Shown here: positions 10,194 through 18,324 of the stretch, piece after piece | How the letters are laid out: each line of letters starts with the position of its first letter | How positions within the stretch are numbered: the first letter of the stretch is position 1 | From: Actinoplanes utahensis | GTDB taxonomy: Bacteria; Actinomycetota; Actinomycetes; Mycobacteriales; Micromonosporaceae | Assembly (NCBI RefSeq): GCF_016862455.1 | Contig: NZ_BOMZ01000030.1 | Span: 49,873-113,872, forward strand | Direction of reading: 5' to 3' | DNA length: 64,000 nt | Notes under the pieces: model-generated | The model's database searches: none | The model's input: only the letters and a program-made list of their open reading frames with translations | Told to the model about the DNA's origin: nothing | Position numbers and translations under genes: made by a program

Positions 10194-11332
10194 GCGGGGA
10201 TCTCCATTTCGATCATGGTGCCGGTCGAGGGGTCGCTGCGCACGGTCAGGACGCCGTCGACCTGCTCGGCACGGGACCGCATGCCGGCCAGACCGTAACC
10301 GTCGGCGGCGGCCGGATCGAACCCGCGCCCGTCGTCCCGCACGAGCAGCCGCACCGAGTCCGGCGTGTAGGCGAGCAGCACCGCCGCCTCGTTCGCCCCG
10401 GCGTGCCGCCGCACGTTGGTGAGCGCCTCCTGGGCGGCCCGCAGCAGCACCACCTCCACCCGGGTCGGCAGCTCACGGACGTCACCGGTGATCCGGACCG
10501 GGGCGGGCACGCCGGTCTCCTGGGTGAATCGGGAGGCGTGCCGGCGTACCGCCTCCGGAAGGGTCGCGGAATCCAGGGCCGCCGGGGAGAGAGCCGCGAT
10601 CAGGGCCCGGGATTCCGCCAGATTCTCCCGTGCGGTACGCACGGCGAGCGCCAGCCGCTCGTCGCGCAACTCCGGGTCGGACGCCTGGACCAGCGTGATG
10701 ATGCTGGTGAAGCCCTGGGCGAGAGTGTCGTGGATCTCGCCGGCCAGCCGGGTCCGCTCGGCCAGCATCCCGGCCTCGTGCGAGAGCCGCTCCACCTCGG
10801 CGCGGTTGGCCTCCAGCTCGGCGATGAGCTGGGCCCGCTGTTCGCTCTGCGCGGCCATCCTGGTGATCCAGACGCCGATGCAGACGCCGCTGGCCGTGGA
10901 GATCGCCGCGATCACCACGTCGATCATGATGCCCTCGACGCCGTAGCGGAGTTCGGCGGCGATCGGGATCAGGTTGACGACGAACACCAGGGCGACCGCC
11001 CGGCGCAGCGGCACCAGCATGAAGAACAACGGGATGATCATGAACATCATCCAGGTGGCCAGGGGCACCGCGACGACCGCCACGGCGAACAGCGCCAGGA
11101 AGCCCAGGCTCGCCGCCATCGACGGCGAGCCCTGTTCGTCACGCTGGACCAGAGGGCGGGCGACGGCGGCGTACAGCGCGGCGATGGCGGCGATGGCGGC
11201 GGCCGCGACCGCCCGCGTACCGGCCGGATAGCCGTCCACCAGGAAGACCACGGTCGCGATCGCCACCGCGACCACCAGGAAGTACAGGTCCCACAGCCGG
11301 ATCGACGGCGACGGGGTCTCCACCGGTCTCAC
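10190..11332 (-). CDS. Membrane sensor histidine kinase (HisKA_3 type)
   Basis: The protein is 380 aa. About five or six hydrophobic segments occupy residues 10-150, followed by a coiled stretch (AQLIAELEANRAEVERL), the dimerisation H-box with EIHDTLAQGF and a C-terminal HATPase domain (DDGRGFDP, GYGLAGMRSRAE). This is the NarX/LiaS-like architecture that partners NarL regulators. The chosen GTG at 11332 overlaps the permease stop by four bases (GTGA). An upstream in-frame start at 11392 would lie deep inside the permease gene and is less likely. There is no extracellular sensor domain of note, so it may sense through the membrane or through the neighbouring transporter, which is inferred from synteny. 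Confidence 0.92.
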   Translation of the reverse strand: MRPVETPSPSIRLWDLYFLVVAVAIATVVFLVDGYPAGTRAVAAAAIAAIAALYAAVARPLVQRDEQGSPSMAASLGFLALFAVAVVAVPLATWMMFMIIPLFFMLVPLRRAVALVFVVNLIPIAAELRYGVEGIMIDVVIAAISTASGVCIGVWITRMAAQSEQRAQLIAELEANRAEVERLSHEAGMLAERTRLAGEIHDTLAQGFTSIITLVQASDPELRDERLALAVRTARENLAESRALIAALSPAALDSATLPEAVRRHASRFTQETGVPAPVRITGDVRELPTRVEVVLLRAAQEALTNVRRHAGANEAAVLLAYTPDSVRLLVRDDGRGFDPAAADGYGLAGMRSRAEQVDGVLTVRSDPSTGTMIEMEIPA

Positions 11333-12117
11333 TTGTCTCGGGCGGTCCACCGGAACGTCACCAGGCACAGCACTGATCCGATCACACACCACGCGCCGAG
11401 CACCATGGCGACCGTGCCGAGCGCCCAGCTGCCGCCGATCTCCTGCACCTTCGCCTCGTCGGGCAGGAAGACGTAGCGGAAGCCCTGCGCCATCCAGCGG
11501 ACCGGGAAGATCGACGCGACCTTCTCCAGCCAGTCCGGGAGCTGGCTCATCGGGTGGATGAACACACCGGACACGAACTGCAGCGCGACCACCGGCACGT
11601 TCAGGATGGCGCCGGCGTTGCGGGCGTTCTTGACCAGGCCGCTCACCGCGATGCCGAGCATCGAGCAGCCGATCACCGAGAGCAGGAAGATCCAGGCGAA
11701 CGTCAGCCAGTGCTGCGCGTCGCCCGGCAGCGGCATGTCGAAGACCAGGACACCCACGCCGATCAGCACCGCGGCCTCGGCGATGCTCAGGGCCAGGACC
11801 AGAAGACCTTTCCCGACGAGGTACGCGGCCGCGGGCATCGGCGTACCCCGCAGGCGCTTGAGCGTCCCGTCCTCCCGGTCCATCGCCAGACCGGACCCCA
11901 TCGTCACGAACGCCGTGTTCAGGATGCCGTAGGCGATCATGCTGGCCGTGAAGACCCGGCTGACCGACACCCCGGCCTCGGTCGACGTGCTGCCGAAGAT
12001 CGTCCCGAACAGCAGCAGGAGCAGCGCCGGGAAGAAGAACGTGAAGATCACCGCGGTCCGGTCCCGCAGGAACTGCAGCAGCTCCACGTGACCACGGCTC
12101 AGGCTGACGGCGATCAT
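11329..12117 (-). CDS. ABC-2 type exporter permease
   Basis: The protein is 262 aa with six predicted membrane segments (for example FFFPALLLLLFGTIFG, LVLALSIAEAAVLIGVGVLVF, WIFLLSVIGCSMLGIAVSGLV). It resembles the DrrB/ABC-2 membrane subunit family. The start ATG at 12117 overlaps the ATPase stop (ATGA), and its own stop overlaps the kinase start, so ATPase, permease, kinase and regulator form one coupled unit. The likely role is export of a drug, lipid or peptide under two-component control. The substrate cannot be told from sequence. Confidence 0.9.
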   Translation of the reverse strand: MIAVSLSRGHVELLQFLRDRTAVIFTFFFPALLLLLFGTIFGSTSTEAGVSVSRVFTASMIAYGILNTAFVTMGSGLAMDREDGTLKRLRGTPMPAAAYLVGKGLLVLALSIAEAAVLIGVGVLVFDMPLPGDAQHWLTFAWIFLLSVIGCSMLGIAVSGLVKNARNAGAILNVPVVALQFVSGVFIHPMSQLPDWLEKVASIFPVRWMAQGFRYVFLPDEAKVQEIGGSWALGTVAMVLGAWCVIGSVLCLVTFRWTARDK

Positions 12118-12950
12118 CGGGAGGCTCCGATCAGGCTCAGGTAGGTGTCTTCGAGGGTGGGCCGGGTGATCGTCAGGGTGCTCAGGTCGGCGCCGTCGTG
12201 CACCAGCCGCCGGATCAGGTCGGTCGGGTCGGTGACCTGCTCGGTGCGGGCCGTCCCGTTCTCGACCCAGCTGACCCGGGCCTCGGCCCCGGACCGCCCG
12301 CCCAGCGTGGCCGGGGTGCCTTCGGCGACGATCCGGCCGGCCGCGACCACCGCGAGCCGGTCGGCCAGGGCCTCCGCCTCGTCCAGGTAGTGGGTGGTCA
12401 GCACGATCGTGGTGCCGTCGGCGGCCAGGGTGCGGATCAGATCCCAGAACTGCCGGCGCGCCTCCGGGTCGAACCCGGTGGTCGGCTCGTCGAGGAAGAG
12501 CAGCTCGGGCCGGCCGATGATGCCGAGGGCCACGTCGACGCGGCGGCGCTGGCCCCCGGAGAGGGTACGGATCTTGCTGTTCCGTTTCTCGCTCAGCCCG
12601 ACCCGCTCGATCACCTCGCCCGCCTTGTGCGGGTCGGGGTAGAAGCCGGCGACGTGGCCGACCATCTCCGACACGGTGAGGTCGGCGGCGTCTGCCGCGT
12701 CCTGGAGCACGATCCCGATCCGGGCCCGCCACGCCGACCCGGCCCGCCCCGGGTCCTCGCCGAGCACCCGCACGTCACCGGCGGTCCGGCGGCGGTGTCC
12801 TTCCAGGATCTCCACGGTGGTGGTCTTGCCGGCGCCGTTCGGGCCGAGCAGGGAGAAGATCTCGCCGCGGGCGACGACGAGGTCGATGCCCGCGACCGCG
12901 TCCCGCCCGCCGTACGTCTTACGAAGTCCGGTTACCTCGATGGCTTCCAT
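12114..12950 (-). CDS. ABC-2 type exporter ATP-binding subunit
   Basis: The protein is 278 aa, with Walker A (LLGPNGAGKTTTVEIL), the ABC signature (LSGGQRRRVDVALG) and Walker B with catalytic Glu (LLFLDEPTTG), followed by the H-loop region (LTTHYLDEAEALADR). The family is DrrA/CcmA-like. The ATG at 12950 begins MEAIEVTGLRKTYGG, which matches the usual start of the family. A GTG at 13004 would add 18 unrelated residues and is rejected. It powers the permease encoded by the overlapping downstream gene. Confidence 0.92.
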   Translation of the reverse strand: MEAIEVTGLRKTYGGRDAVAGIDLVVARGEIFSLLGPNGAGKTTTVEILEGHRRRTAGDVRVLGEDPGRAGSAWRARIGIVLQDAADAADLTVSEMVGHVAGFYPDPHKAGEVIERVGLSEKRNSKIRTLSGGQRRRVDVALGIIGRPELLFLDEPTTGFDPEARRQFWDLIRTLAADGTTIVLTTHYLDEAEALADRLAVVAAGRIVAEGTPATLGGRSGAEARVSWVENGTARTEQVTDPTDLIRRLVHDGADLSTLTITRPTLEDTYLSLIGASR

Positions 12951-13009
12951 GCCTCTGATCGTGCCGTCCTCCGAGGTGGAGAGGGACGACCGCGCGACTG
13001 TCACCGGTT

Positions 13010-13027
13010 GTCCACCGATCGGTGGAC
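13010..13027. promoter_or_regulatory. 18-bp perfect palindrome, candidate operator
   Basis: GTCCACCGATCGGTGGAC is fully symmetric with no spacer. It lies 60 bp upstream of the ATPase start at 12950, between the two exporter blocks. The absence of a loop argues against a terminator and for a dimeric repressor site (TetR-like size). No regulator gene for it was seen nearby. Confidence 0.45.
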
Positions 13028-13033
13028 CCGAGC

Positions 13034-13076
13034 CCGGCGGGTGTCTTCCGGGCGGCGGCCGGACCGCACCCGCCGG
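13034..13076 (-). terminator. Candidate terminator hairpin after the second exporter
   Basis: Arms CCGGCGGGTG (13034-13043) and CACCCGCCGG (13067-13076) pair perfectly over 10 bp. They sit 12 nt past the stop of the permease at 13089. There is no clear U-tract, as is common in high-GC actinomycetes. It would separate the two exporter transcripts. Confidence 0.5.
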
Positions 13077-13088
13077 TCCGGCGCCGGG

Positions 13089-13844
13089 TCACTCCCAGCG
13101 GAACTTGCGGGCGGCCAGGGCCGGCCAGACGATCGCCCACGCGGCCAGGGCCAGCCAGACCCCGACCGGCACCGGGCCACCGTGCATCAGGGTCTCCCGC
13201 AGCGCCTCGGCGTGCGCGGCCAGCGGCAGCAGGAACCAGCCGGCGACGCCCAGGTCGGGCGCGCCGAACATGATCCCGCCGACCGACAGCATCACCACGT
13301 AGATCAGGGTGGCCGCGCCGGTGGTGGTCTCCGGCTTGAGGACGCTGGCCAGCAGCAGCGCCAGACCGCTGTAACCGGCGATGGCCAGCACGGTCACCCC
13401 CAGCGCGGGCAGCACCGCGCCGGCCTCCGGCCGCCAGCCGACGGCCAGTCCGACCAGCGCCAGCACCAGGATCTGCACCACGATCTGGACGGCGATCGCG
13501 GCGGTCTTGGCGAGCAGCAGGCCGGGCCGGGTCAGCGGCGAGGCGCCGAGCCTCTTCAGTACGCCGTAACTGCGCTCGTAGCCCGTGGTGATGGCCTGCC
13601 CGGTGAACGCGGTCGACATGACGGTCAGCGCCAGGACGCCGGGAACCACGTACCCGAGACGGTCCCCGGTCGGCAGGTTGGTCACGTCGAAGAGGCCGGC
13701 GCCGAGCAGGACCAGCAGCGGCACGCCCATCGCGAGCACCACCGCCTCACCCCGGCGGGCCGTCAGCAGCAGCTCCATCCGGATCTGGCTGGACAGGATC
13801 GCGCGCATCGGGGCCCGTCCCGGCGCGGGGGCGAAGGTGCTCAC
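13089..13844 (-). CDS. ABC-2 type exporter permease (second system)
   Basis: The protein is 251 aa with six hydrophobic segments, including AVVLAMGVPLLVLLGAGLF, VLALTVMSTAF and IVVQILVLALVGLAVG. The start GTG at 13844 overlaps the ATPase stop by four bases (GTGA); the ATG at 13808 (MRAILSSQIRMEL) is an alternative. It pairs with the ATPase at 13841-14782 and is paralogous in type, but not closely similar, to the exporter at 11329-12950. The substrate is unknown. Confidence 0.9.
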   Translation of the reverse strand: MSTFAPAPGRAPMRAILSSQIRMELLLTARRGEAVVLAMGVPLLVLLGAGLFDVTNLPTGDRLGYVVPGVLALTVMSTAFTGQAITTGYERSYGVLKRLGASPLTRPGLLLAKTAAIAVQIVVQILVLALVGLAVGWRPEAGAVLPALGVTVLAIAGYSGLALLLASVLKPETTTGAATLIYVVMLSVGGIMFGAPDLGVAGWFLLPLAAHAEALRETLMHGGPVPVGVWLALAAWAIVWPALAARKFRWE

Positions 13845-14782
13845 TGGGCGGCTCCCACCGGGGTCGGCGTGGTCAGGGACAGGTAGACGTCCTCGAGGGT
13901 GCGGCGTCGGGTGTTCACCGCTGTCACGTCGGCGCCGGCGCTCGCGAACCAGGCCAGCACCTCGGCCAGCCCGGCGGTGTCCAGGGCGCCGGAGATCGCG
14001 TACTGCCCGGGGGTGGTCTCGGCGGCCGTCCAGCGGGCGCCCAGGCCGGTCAGGTCCAGGCCCGGGCCGGCGCGCAGCTCGAGCACCTCGATCGCGGCGG
14101 CGGAGGTCAGCTCGGCCGGTGTGCCGGTCGCCGCGACCCGCCCGGCCCGCAGGATCACCACGTCGTCGGCGAGCCGCTCGGCCTCGTCCAGCAGATGGGT
14201 GGTGAGCAGGACCGACACGCCGTCGGCGCGGAGCTCCTCGATCAGCTGCCAGGTGGTGTGCCGGGCCTCGGTGTCCATGCCGGCGGTCGGCTCGTCCAGG
14301 AAGACCAGCTCGGGCCGGCCGACCAGGGCCACCGCGAGGCTGAGCCGCTGCTGCTCGCCACCGGAGAGCCGGCGGAACCGGGTCCGCTCGAACTTCCGCA
14401 GGCCGAGCCGGTCCAGCAGCATGTCGGTGTCGAGCGGGTTCGCCGCGAACGAGGCGAACAGCCGCAGGATCTCCCCGGCCGTGGCCCACGGGTAGACGCC
14501 GCCGGCCTGCAACATGATGCCGAGCCGCGGCATCAGCGCGTCGTGGTCGCCGACCGGGTCCAGCCCCAGCACCCGGGCCTCGCCGCCGTCCGGCCGGCGG
14601 AAACCCTCGCACACCTGCAGCAGGCTGGTCTTGCCGGCGCCGTTGTGCCCGAGCAGGGCGAGCACCCGCCCGCGTGGCAGGCACAGGGACACCCCGCCGA
14701 CGGCCGTCGTGTCGCCGTAGCGCACCACGACGTCTCTGACCTCGACCGCGGCCGCGTCGCCACCAACCATGAGTCCCGCCAT
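13841..14782 (-). CDS. ABC-2 type exporter ATP-binding subunit (second system)
   Basis: The protein is 313 aa. It has Walker A ([15 protein letters not shown]), signature ([15 protein letters not shown]), Walker B ([12 protein letters not shown]) and the switch region ([16 protein letters not shown]), with a C-terminal extension of about 90 residues typical of DrrA-like subunits. Start choice is uncertain between ATG 14782 and ATG 14770 ([11 protein letters not shown]), since neither has a strong ribosome binding site. It is transcribed divergently from rnhA across a short region holding an inverted repeat. Confidence 0.9.
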   Translation of the reverse strand: MAGLMVGGDAAAVEVRDVVVRYGDTTAVGGVSLCLPRGRVLALLGHNGAGKTSLLQVCEGFRRPDGGEARVLGLDPVGDHDALMPRLGIMLQAGGVYPWATAGEILRLFASFAANPLDTDMLLDRLGLRKFERTRFRRLSGGEQQRLSLAVALVGRPELVFLDEPTAGMDTEARHTTWQLIEELRADGVSVLLTTHLLDEAERLADDVVILRAGRVAATGTPAELTSAAAIEVLELRAGPGLDLTGLGARWTAAETTPGQYAISGALDTAGLAEVLAWFASAGADVTAVNTRRRTLEDVYLSLTTPTPVGAAQ

Positions 14783-14802
14783 TCGCAGATCCGTCCGCCA
14801 CC

Positions 14803-14818
14803 GCCACCATACGGTGGC
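14803..14818. promoter_or_regulatory. Inverted repeat upstream of the second exporter
   Basis: GCCACC-ATAC-GGTGGC has 6-bp arms and a 4-nt centre. It lies 21 bp before the exporter ATPase start and about 110 bp before rnhA. It could be an operator for the exporter. The evidence is symmetry and position only. Confidence 0.3.
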
Positions 14819-14910
14819 CGCCGGAAAGCCCGGCCCGGCGGTGCGCGCCGATGGCCTGTCTCACCCCACGGTGCCCCGGCTCCGGCCGGTGCGCCTCATC
14901 CCTGAGGCCG

Positions 14911-14916
14911 TAGCCT
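14911..14916 (+). promoter_or_regulatory. -10 element for leaderless rnhA
   Basis: TAGCCT matches the TANNNT consensus and ends 8 nt before the ATG. No Shine-Dalgarno sequence is present, so the transcript probably starts at or next to the start codon. Confidence 0.5.
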
Positions 14917-14924
14917 CTCCTCCC

Positions 14925-15383
14925 ATGGGCGTGGTGCAGATCTACACCGACGGGGCGTGCGCCCCCAACCCCGGTCCCGGCGGGTGGGGTGCGGTGCTGC
15001 GCTGGGGACGGGCGGAGAAGGATCTCTGCGGCGGCGAGGCCGACCCGACCACGAACAACCGGATGGAGCTGATGGCCCCGATCCGGGCCCTCGAGACGCT
15101 GAACCGGGCGCCGCTGACGGTGGAGATCTACACCGACAGCGTGTACGTGCGCAACGGCATCACCCAGTACCTGAAGAACTGGAAGAAGAACGGCTGGATG
15201 ACCGCGGCCCGGCAGCCGGTGAAGAACGTGGACCTGTGGAAACGGCTCGACGAGGCGGTCCGGAGGCACGACGTGACCTGGCACTGGGTGAAGGGGCACG
15301 CCGGCCATCCGGAGAACGAGCGGGCCGACCGCCTCGCCACCCGGGGGCTGCGCGAGGCGGTCGAAGCCGCCAGGAGGTCGTAG
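14925..15383 (+). CDS. rnhA: Ribonuclease HI
   Basis: The protein is 152 aa, close to the 155 aa of the E. coli enzyme, and degrades RNA in RNA-DNA hybrids. Catalytic residues are in place: Asp9 (IYTDGAC), Glu48 (NNRMELMA), Asp71 (IYTDSVYV) and the C-terminal [18 protein letters not shown] with the His and last Asp. The ATG at 14925 begins [10 protein letters not shown] as in the family. An upstream ATG (14769) would add 52 residues without homology and overlap the divergent promoter. The gene ends inside a 19-bp tandem duplication. Confidence 0.96.
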   Translation: MGVVQIYTDGACAPNPGPGGWGAVLRWGRAEKDLCGGEADPTTNNRMELMAPIRALETLNRAPLTVEIYTDSVYVRNGITQYLKNWKKNGWMTAARQPVKNVDLWKRLDEAVRRHDVTWHWVKGHAGHPENERADRLATRGLREAVEAARRS

Positions 15384-15409
15384 CCCGTTCAGGAGGTCGT
15401 AGCCCGTTC
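15372..15409. repeat. 19-bp tandem duplication at two convergent stop codons
   Basis: AGGAGGTCGTAGCCCGTTC occurs twice back to back (15372-15390 and 15391-15409). The rnhA stop TAG lies in the first copy, and the second copy reaches the stop of the convergent gene at 15408. A replication-slippage duplication is likely. Confidence 0.9.
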
Positions 15410-15716
15410 AGGAGCGCGGGCGCGGCACCCGGGCGCGGGCCATCCGGTCCGCCGTCAGCAGCCGCGTCGCCGCCTCGACCAGTTCGTCGGGCACCGCGTG
15501 CCGTCCCGCGGACGGGGCGAGCGCCTCCCGGCCGGCCGCCCGGGCCGCCATGCCGAACACGTCGCGGGTCGCCGCGTCGTAGCCCTCCCGGTACGCCGCC
15601 TCCCGCTCCGGCCCGCTCTCGCGGCGCTGGTGCAGCCGCCCCGCCGCATATCCGGAACAGGCCATCAGGGCGGCGGCCAGAATGACGAGAAGGATGGTGT
15701 CGCCCGGTGCGTTCAT
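15408..15716 (-). CDS. Small membrane-anchored protein of unknown function
   Basis: The protein is 102 aa. Residues 7-27 (TILLVILAAALMACSGYAAGR) form one N-terminal membrane segment, followed by a charged soluble tail rich in Arg, Ala and Glu, with AAYREGYDAATRDVFG resembling an amphipathic helix. The ATG at 15716 is preceded by GAGG. It is convergent with rnhA and has no operon partner. No family is recognised. GC3 is high, which supports real coding. Confidence 0.65.
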   Translation of the reverse strand: MNAPGDTILLVILAAALMACSGYAAGRLHQRRESGPEREAAYREGYDAATRDVFGMAARAAGREALAPSAGRHAVPDELVEAATRLLTADRMARARVPRPRS

Positions 15717-15853
15717 GCCTCAATGGTGACGAGCTGGATAGACAATCAGCTATGGACCGTTCGACGTACCCCCGAAGAATTAACTCGAAGGCTCAACTCA
15801 CTCTCAGTAATCATCCGGTTCACCCGCCCGTGTGACCTCGCCGCTCAGGCGGG

Positions 15854-15876
15854 TGTGACACTAACGGTTAGTCACA
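15854..15876. promoter_or_regulatory. Interrupted palindrome, candidate sugar-regulator operator
   Basis: TGTGA-CA-CTAAC-G-GTTAG-TCACA has two nested symmetric half-sites (outer TGTGA/TCACA, inner CTAAC/GTTAG). It lies 28-50 bp upstream of the binding-protein start at 15904. The inner half-sites around a CG-type centre are reminiscent of LacI/GntR-family operators. The regulator is not in the window. Confidence 0.45.
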
Positions 15877-15903
15877 TTCGAGCTTTAGTGAATGGGGAAG
15901 ACC

Positions 15904-17169
15904 ATGCGCAGCACACGACGCGCCCTGACGGCCGTCGTCAGCGCCGCCGCGCTCCTGGTGGCGTCCGCCTGCGGGTCCGGCGACGATGACGAGTCCCGGG
16001 CCACGACGGTCGAGGTCTTCACCTGGTGGGCCGAGGGCGGCGAGAAGGCCGGGCTGGACGCCCTGGTCGCCCGGTTCGCCGCCGACTGCGCGGGACAGAC
16101 GTTCGAGAACGGCGTGGTCGCCGGCGGCGCCGGGATCAACGCCAAGCAGGTGCTCGACGCCCGCCTGCGACAGAACGACCCCCCGGACACGTTCCAGGTG
16201 CACGCCGGGGCGGAACTGCTCGACCGGATCGACGCCGGCCAGGTCGCCGATCTCACCGCCGCGTTCGACTCCTGGGGCCTGCGGGAGGCGCTGCCGGACG
16301 GACTGGTCGAGGGCCTGACCGTGAACGGCAAGATCTACTCGGTGCCGGCCGGGGTGCATCGGGCCAACGTCGTCTGGACCAACGACCAGGTGCTGTCCGA
16401 CGCCGGCATCCTGCTGCCGCCGAAGAGCCTCGCCGAGTTCGTCGGCAACCTGAAGAGGCTGCGCGCGGCGGGCGTCGAGTCACCGCTGGCCCTCGGGCGG
16501 GACTGGACCCAGCTCATGCTGCTGGAGGCGGTGCTGCTCAGCGAACTCGGCCCGCAGCGGTTCACCGGGCTGTTCACCGGCACGACCCCGTGGACCGGCA
16601 CGGTCGTCACGAAGGCGATCAAGGACTACGGCACCATCCTGGAATACAGCAACGCCGACCGGGACTCCCTCGACTGGCCGCAGGCGCAGCGGCTGCTCAT
16701 CGACGGCAAGGCCGGTTATCAGCTGATGGGTGACTGGGCGGCCGCCGAGCTCACCGCGAACAGCTTCGCCGGGTACGACACGTTCGTCTTCCCCGGCAAC
16801 GGGACGGCCTTCCAGTGGCTGGCCGACTCGTTCACGCTGACCACCGGCGCGGCCAACCCGGACGGCGCGACGTGCTGGCTGCGGACGGTCGCCTCGGCGC
16901 CGGGACAGCAGGCGTTCAACGCGCGGAAGGGCTCGATCCCGGCCCGTACCGACGCACCCACCGAGGGCTTCACCGACTACCAGATCGCGACGGCGGCGGA
17001 CTGGAAGTCGGGTCTGCCGGTGCCGTCCTGCGCGCACGGCTCGGCCTGCTCGCAGCCCTGGCAGAACGCTGCCAACGCCGCGCTCGGCGCCTTCTCCACC
17101 TCCGGCGACGCGGGCGTCCTGCAGAGCGCCCTGGCCGCCGCCGCCAAGCAGTTCATCCGCCGGCAGTAG
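15904..17169 (+). CDS. ABC transporter substrate-binding lipoprotein (sugar type), orphan
   Basis: The protein is 421 aa. A lipoprotein signal peptide ends at Cys23 (LVASAC), and the mature part looks like a family-1 extracellular solute-binding protein (EVFTWWAEGGEKAGLDALV at the start; TWTQ- and WADSFTLTTGA-like hinge regions later). This cluster usually binds glucose, mannose or oligosaccharides. ATG 15904 is chosen because GGGGAAG precedes it; the in-frame ATG at 15892 lacks a binding site. No permease or ATPase gene is adjacent, so it must use components encoded elsewhere. A candidate operator lies upstream and a hairpin follows the stop. Confidence 0.88.
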   Translation: MRSTRRALTAVVSAAALLVASACGSGDDDESRATTVEVFTWWAEGGEKAGLDALVARFAADCAGQTFENGVVAGGAGINAKQVLDARLRQNDPPDTFQVHAGAELLDRIDAGQVADLTAAFDSWGLREALPDGLVEGLTVNGKIYSVPAGVHRANVVWTNDQVLSDAGILLPPKSLAEFVGNLKRLRAAGVESPLALGRDWTQLMLLEAVLLSELGPQRFTGLFTGTTPWTGTVVTKAIKDYGTILEYSNADRDSLDWPQAQRLLIDGKAGYQLMGDWAAAELTANSFAGYDTFVFPGNGTAFQWLADSFTLTTGAANPDGATCWLRTVASAPGQQAFNARKGSIPARTDAPTEGFTDYQIATAADWKSGLPVPSCAHGSACSQPWQNAANAALGAFSTSGDAGVLQSALAAAAKQFIRRQ

Positions 17170-17175
17170 AAAGGC

Positions 17176-17227
17176 CCGGCTGGTCGTCAGTGCCAGCGGC
17201 GCTGAGCCGGCCCTGACAACCAGCCGG
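17176..17227. terminator. Conserved hairpin family, copy A
   Basis: Arms CCGGCTGGTCGTCAG (17176-17190) and CTGACAACCAGCCGG (17213-17227) pair over 15 bp with one G-U. The core AGCGGCGCTGAG is shared with copy B at 32183. It starts 6 nt after the binding-protein stop and is probably its terminator. Confidence 0.7.
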
Positions 17228-17243
17228 ATCGAACCGGAACCGG

Positions 17244-17249
17244 CAAGAT
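17244..17249 (+). promoter_or_regulatory. -10-like element for the leaderless polymerase gene
   Basis: CAAGAT lies 6 nt before the ATG at 17256, and no Shine-Dalgarno sequence is present. The first base differs from TANNNT, so this is one of the weaker members of the set. Confidence 0.35.
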
Positions 17250-17255
17250 GGGTGC

Positions 17256-18215
17256 ATGGGTGAGGAACGTGACGGCGTACCGCTGACCAATCTGGATCAG
17301 GAGCTGTTCCCCTCCGCCGGGGCGACCAAGCGCGACCTGGTCGACTACCTCGACGCGATGAGCGGCCGTCTCCTGCCGGTGCTGCGCGACCGGCCGCTCT
17401 CGGTCATCCGGGTGCTCCGCGGCCAGGACCGGTTCATGCAGAAGAACCTGCCGAAGTACACGCCGGACTGGGTGCCCCGGGTGACGGTCTGGGCGGACTC
17501 CTCGCACCGCGAGGTGACCTACGCTCTGGCCGGCGACCGGCGCACCCTGTTCTGGCTGGGCAACCAGCGGGCCGTGGAGTACCACCCGGCGCTGACGACC
17601 GCCGGTTCACCGCATCCCACCCACCTGATCATGGATCTGGACCCGCCGGAGGACGGCGGGTTCGACCTGGCCGTGGCCGGGGCCCGGCTGGTCCGGCAGG
17701 CGCTCGCCGACGCCGGGATGTCCGGGGCGGTGAAGACCAGCGGCGCCAAGGGCGTTCACGTCTTCGTGCCGCTCACCGGGGATCCCGCCCCGGAGGACGT
17801 GGCCGCCGCCCAGCGCGCCGTCGCCGCCCGCGCCGAACGGATCGACCCGGCGCTCGCCACCACCGCGTTCATCCGCGAGGACCGGCACGGCAAGGTGTTC
17901 CTCGACGCGACCCGAGCCGGTGGGGCGACAGTGGTGGCCACGTACAGCCCCCGCGCCCGGCCGGGGACGCCCGTCTCGTTCCCGGTCGCGTGGTCCGACC
18001 TCGACCGGGTGACCCCCGCCGACTTCACCCTGCACACCGCGCCCGGCCTGCTCGGCGACCGGGATCCGTGGGCGGACGGGATGCCCGCCCCGCAGACCCT
18101 CGACGCCGGCCTGATCGCCGAGGGCCACACCATCCCGGTCGCCCGGGTCCAGGCCATGCACGAGGGCAAGCGCCGGGCCCGCGCACGACGGGAGGCCGAA
18201 GGGGAGAAGAGCTAG
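17256..18215 (+). CDS. LigD-type primase-polymerase domain protein
   Basis: The protein is 319 aa and consists of one archaeo-eukaryotic primase-like (LigD PolDom) domain. The metal-binding DLD motif is visible in LIMDLDPPEDGG, followed by KTSGAKGVHVFVPL and the later Asp region (VFLDATRAGG). These enzymes add ribonucleotides or fill gaps during non-homologous end joining and other repair. There is no ligase or nuclease domain, and no ku or ligD ligase gene lies beside it, so it is a stand-alone polymerase. A separate Ku/ligase locus elsewhere is expected. The basic C-terminal tail (KRRARARREAEGEK) may contact DNA. Confidence 0.92.
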   Translation: MGEERDGVPLTNLDQELFPSAGATKRDLVDYLDAMSGRLLPVLRDRPLSVIRVLRGQDRFMQKNLPKYTPDWVPRVTVWADSSHREVTYALAGDRRTLFWLGNQRAVEYHPALTTAGSPHPTHLIMDLDPPEDGGFDLAVAGARLVRQALADAGMSGAVKTSGAKGVHVFVPLTGDPAPEDVAAAQRAVAARAERIDPALATTAFIREDRHGKVFLDATRAGGATVVATYSPRARPGTPVSFPVAWSDLDRVTPADFTLHTAPGLLGDRDPWADGMPAPQTLDAGLIAEGHTIPVARVQAMHEGKRRARARREAEGEKS

Positions 18216-18311
18216 GGCCCAGGGTGTACAGCGAATGGTGTAGTCCCGTAACCGGGAGGCGTCGATGCGGGTGACAGCGGCGGGACGACGCGCCGGCCCA
18301 CCCGGCGACCC

Positions 18312-18317
18312 TAGCGT
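18312..18317 (+). promoter_or_regulatory. -10 element for the leaderless kinase gene
   Basis: TAGCGT is followed by 7 nt and then the ATG at 18325. No Shine-Dalgarno sequence is seen. Confidence 0.55.
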
Positions 18318-18324
18318 CCCCGGC

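Noticed and set aside
18265..18324. 20-residue N-terminal extension of the kinase at 18325
   Set aside because: Arg/Pro/Gly-rich with no binding site; the -10 box TAGCGT lies inside it and places the start at 18325.
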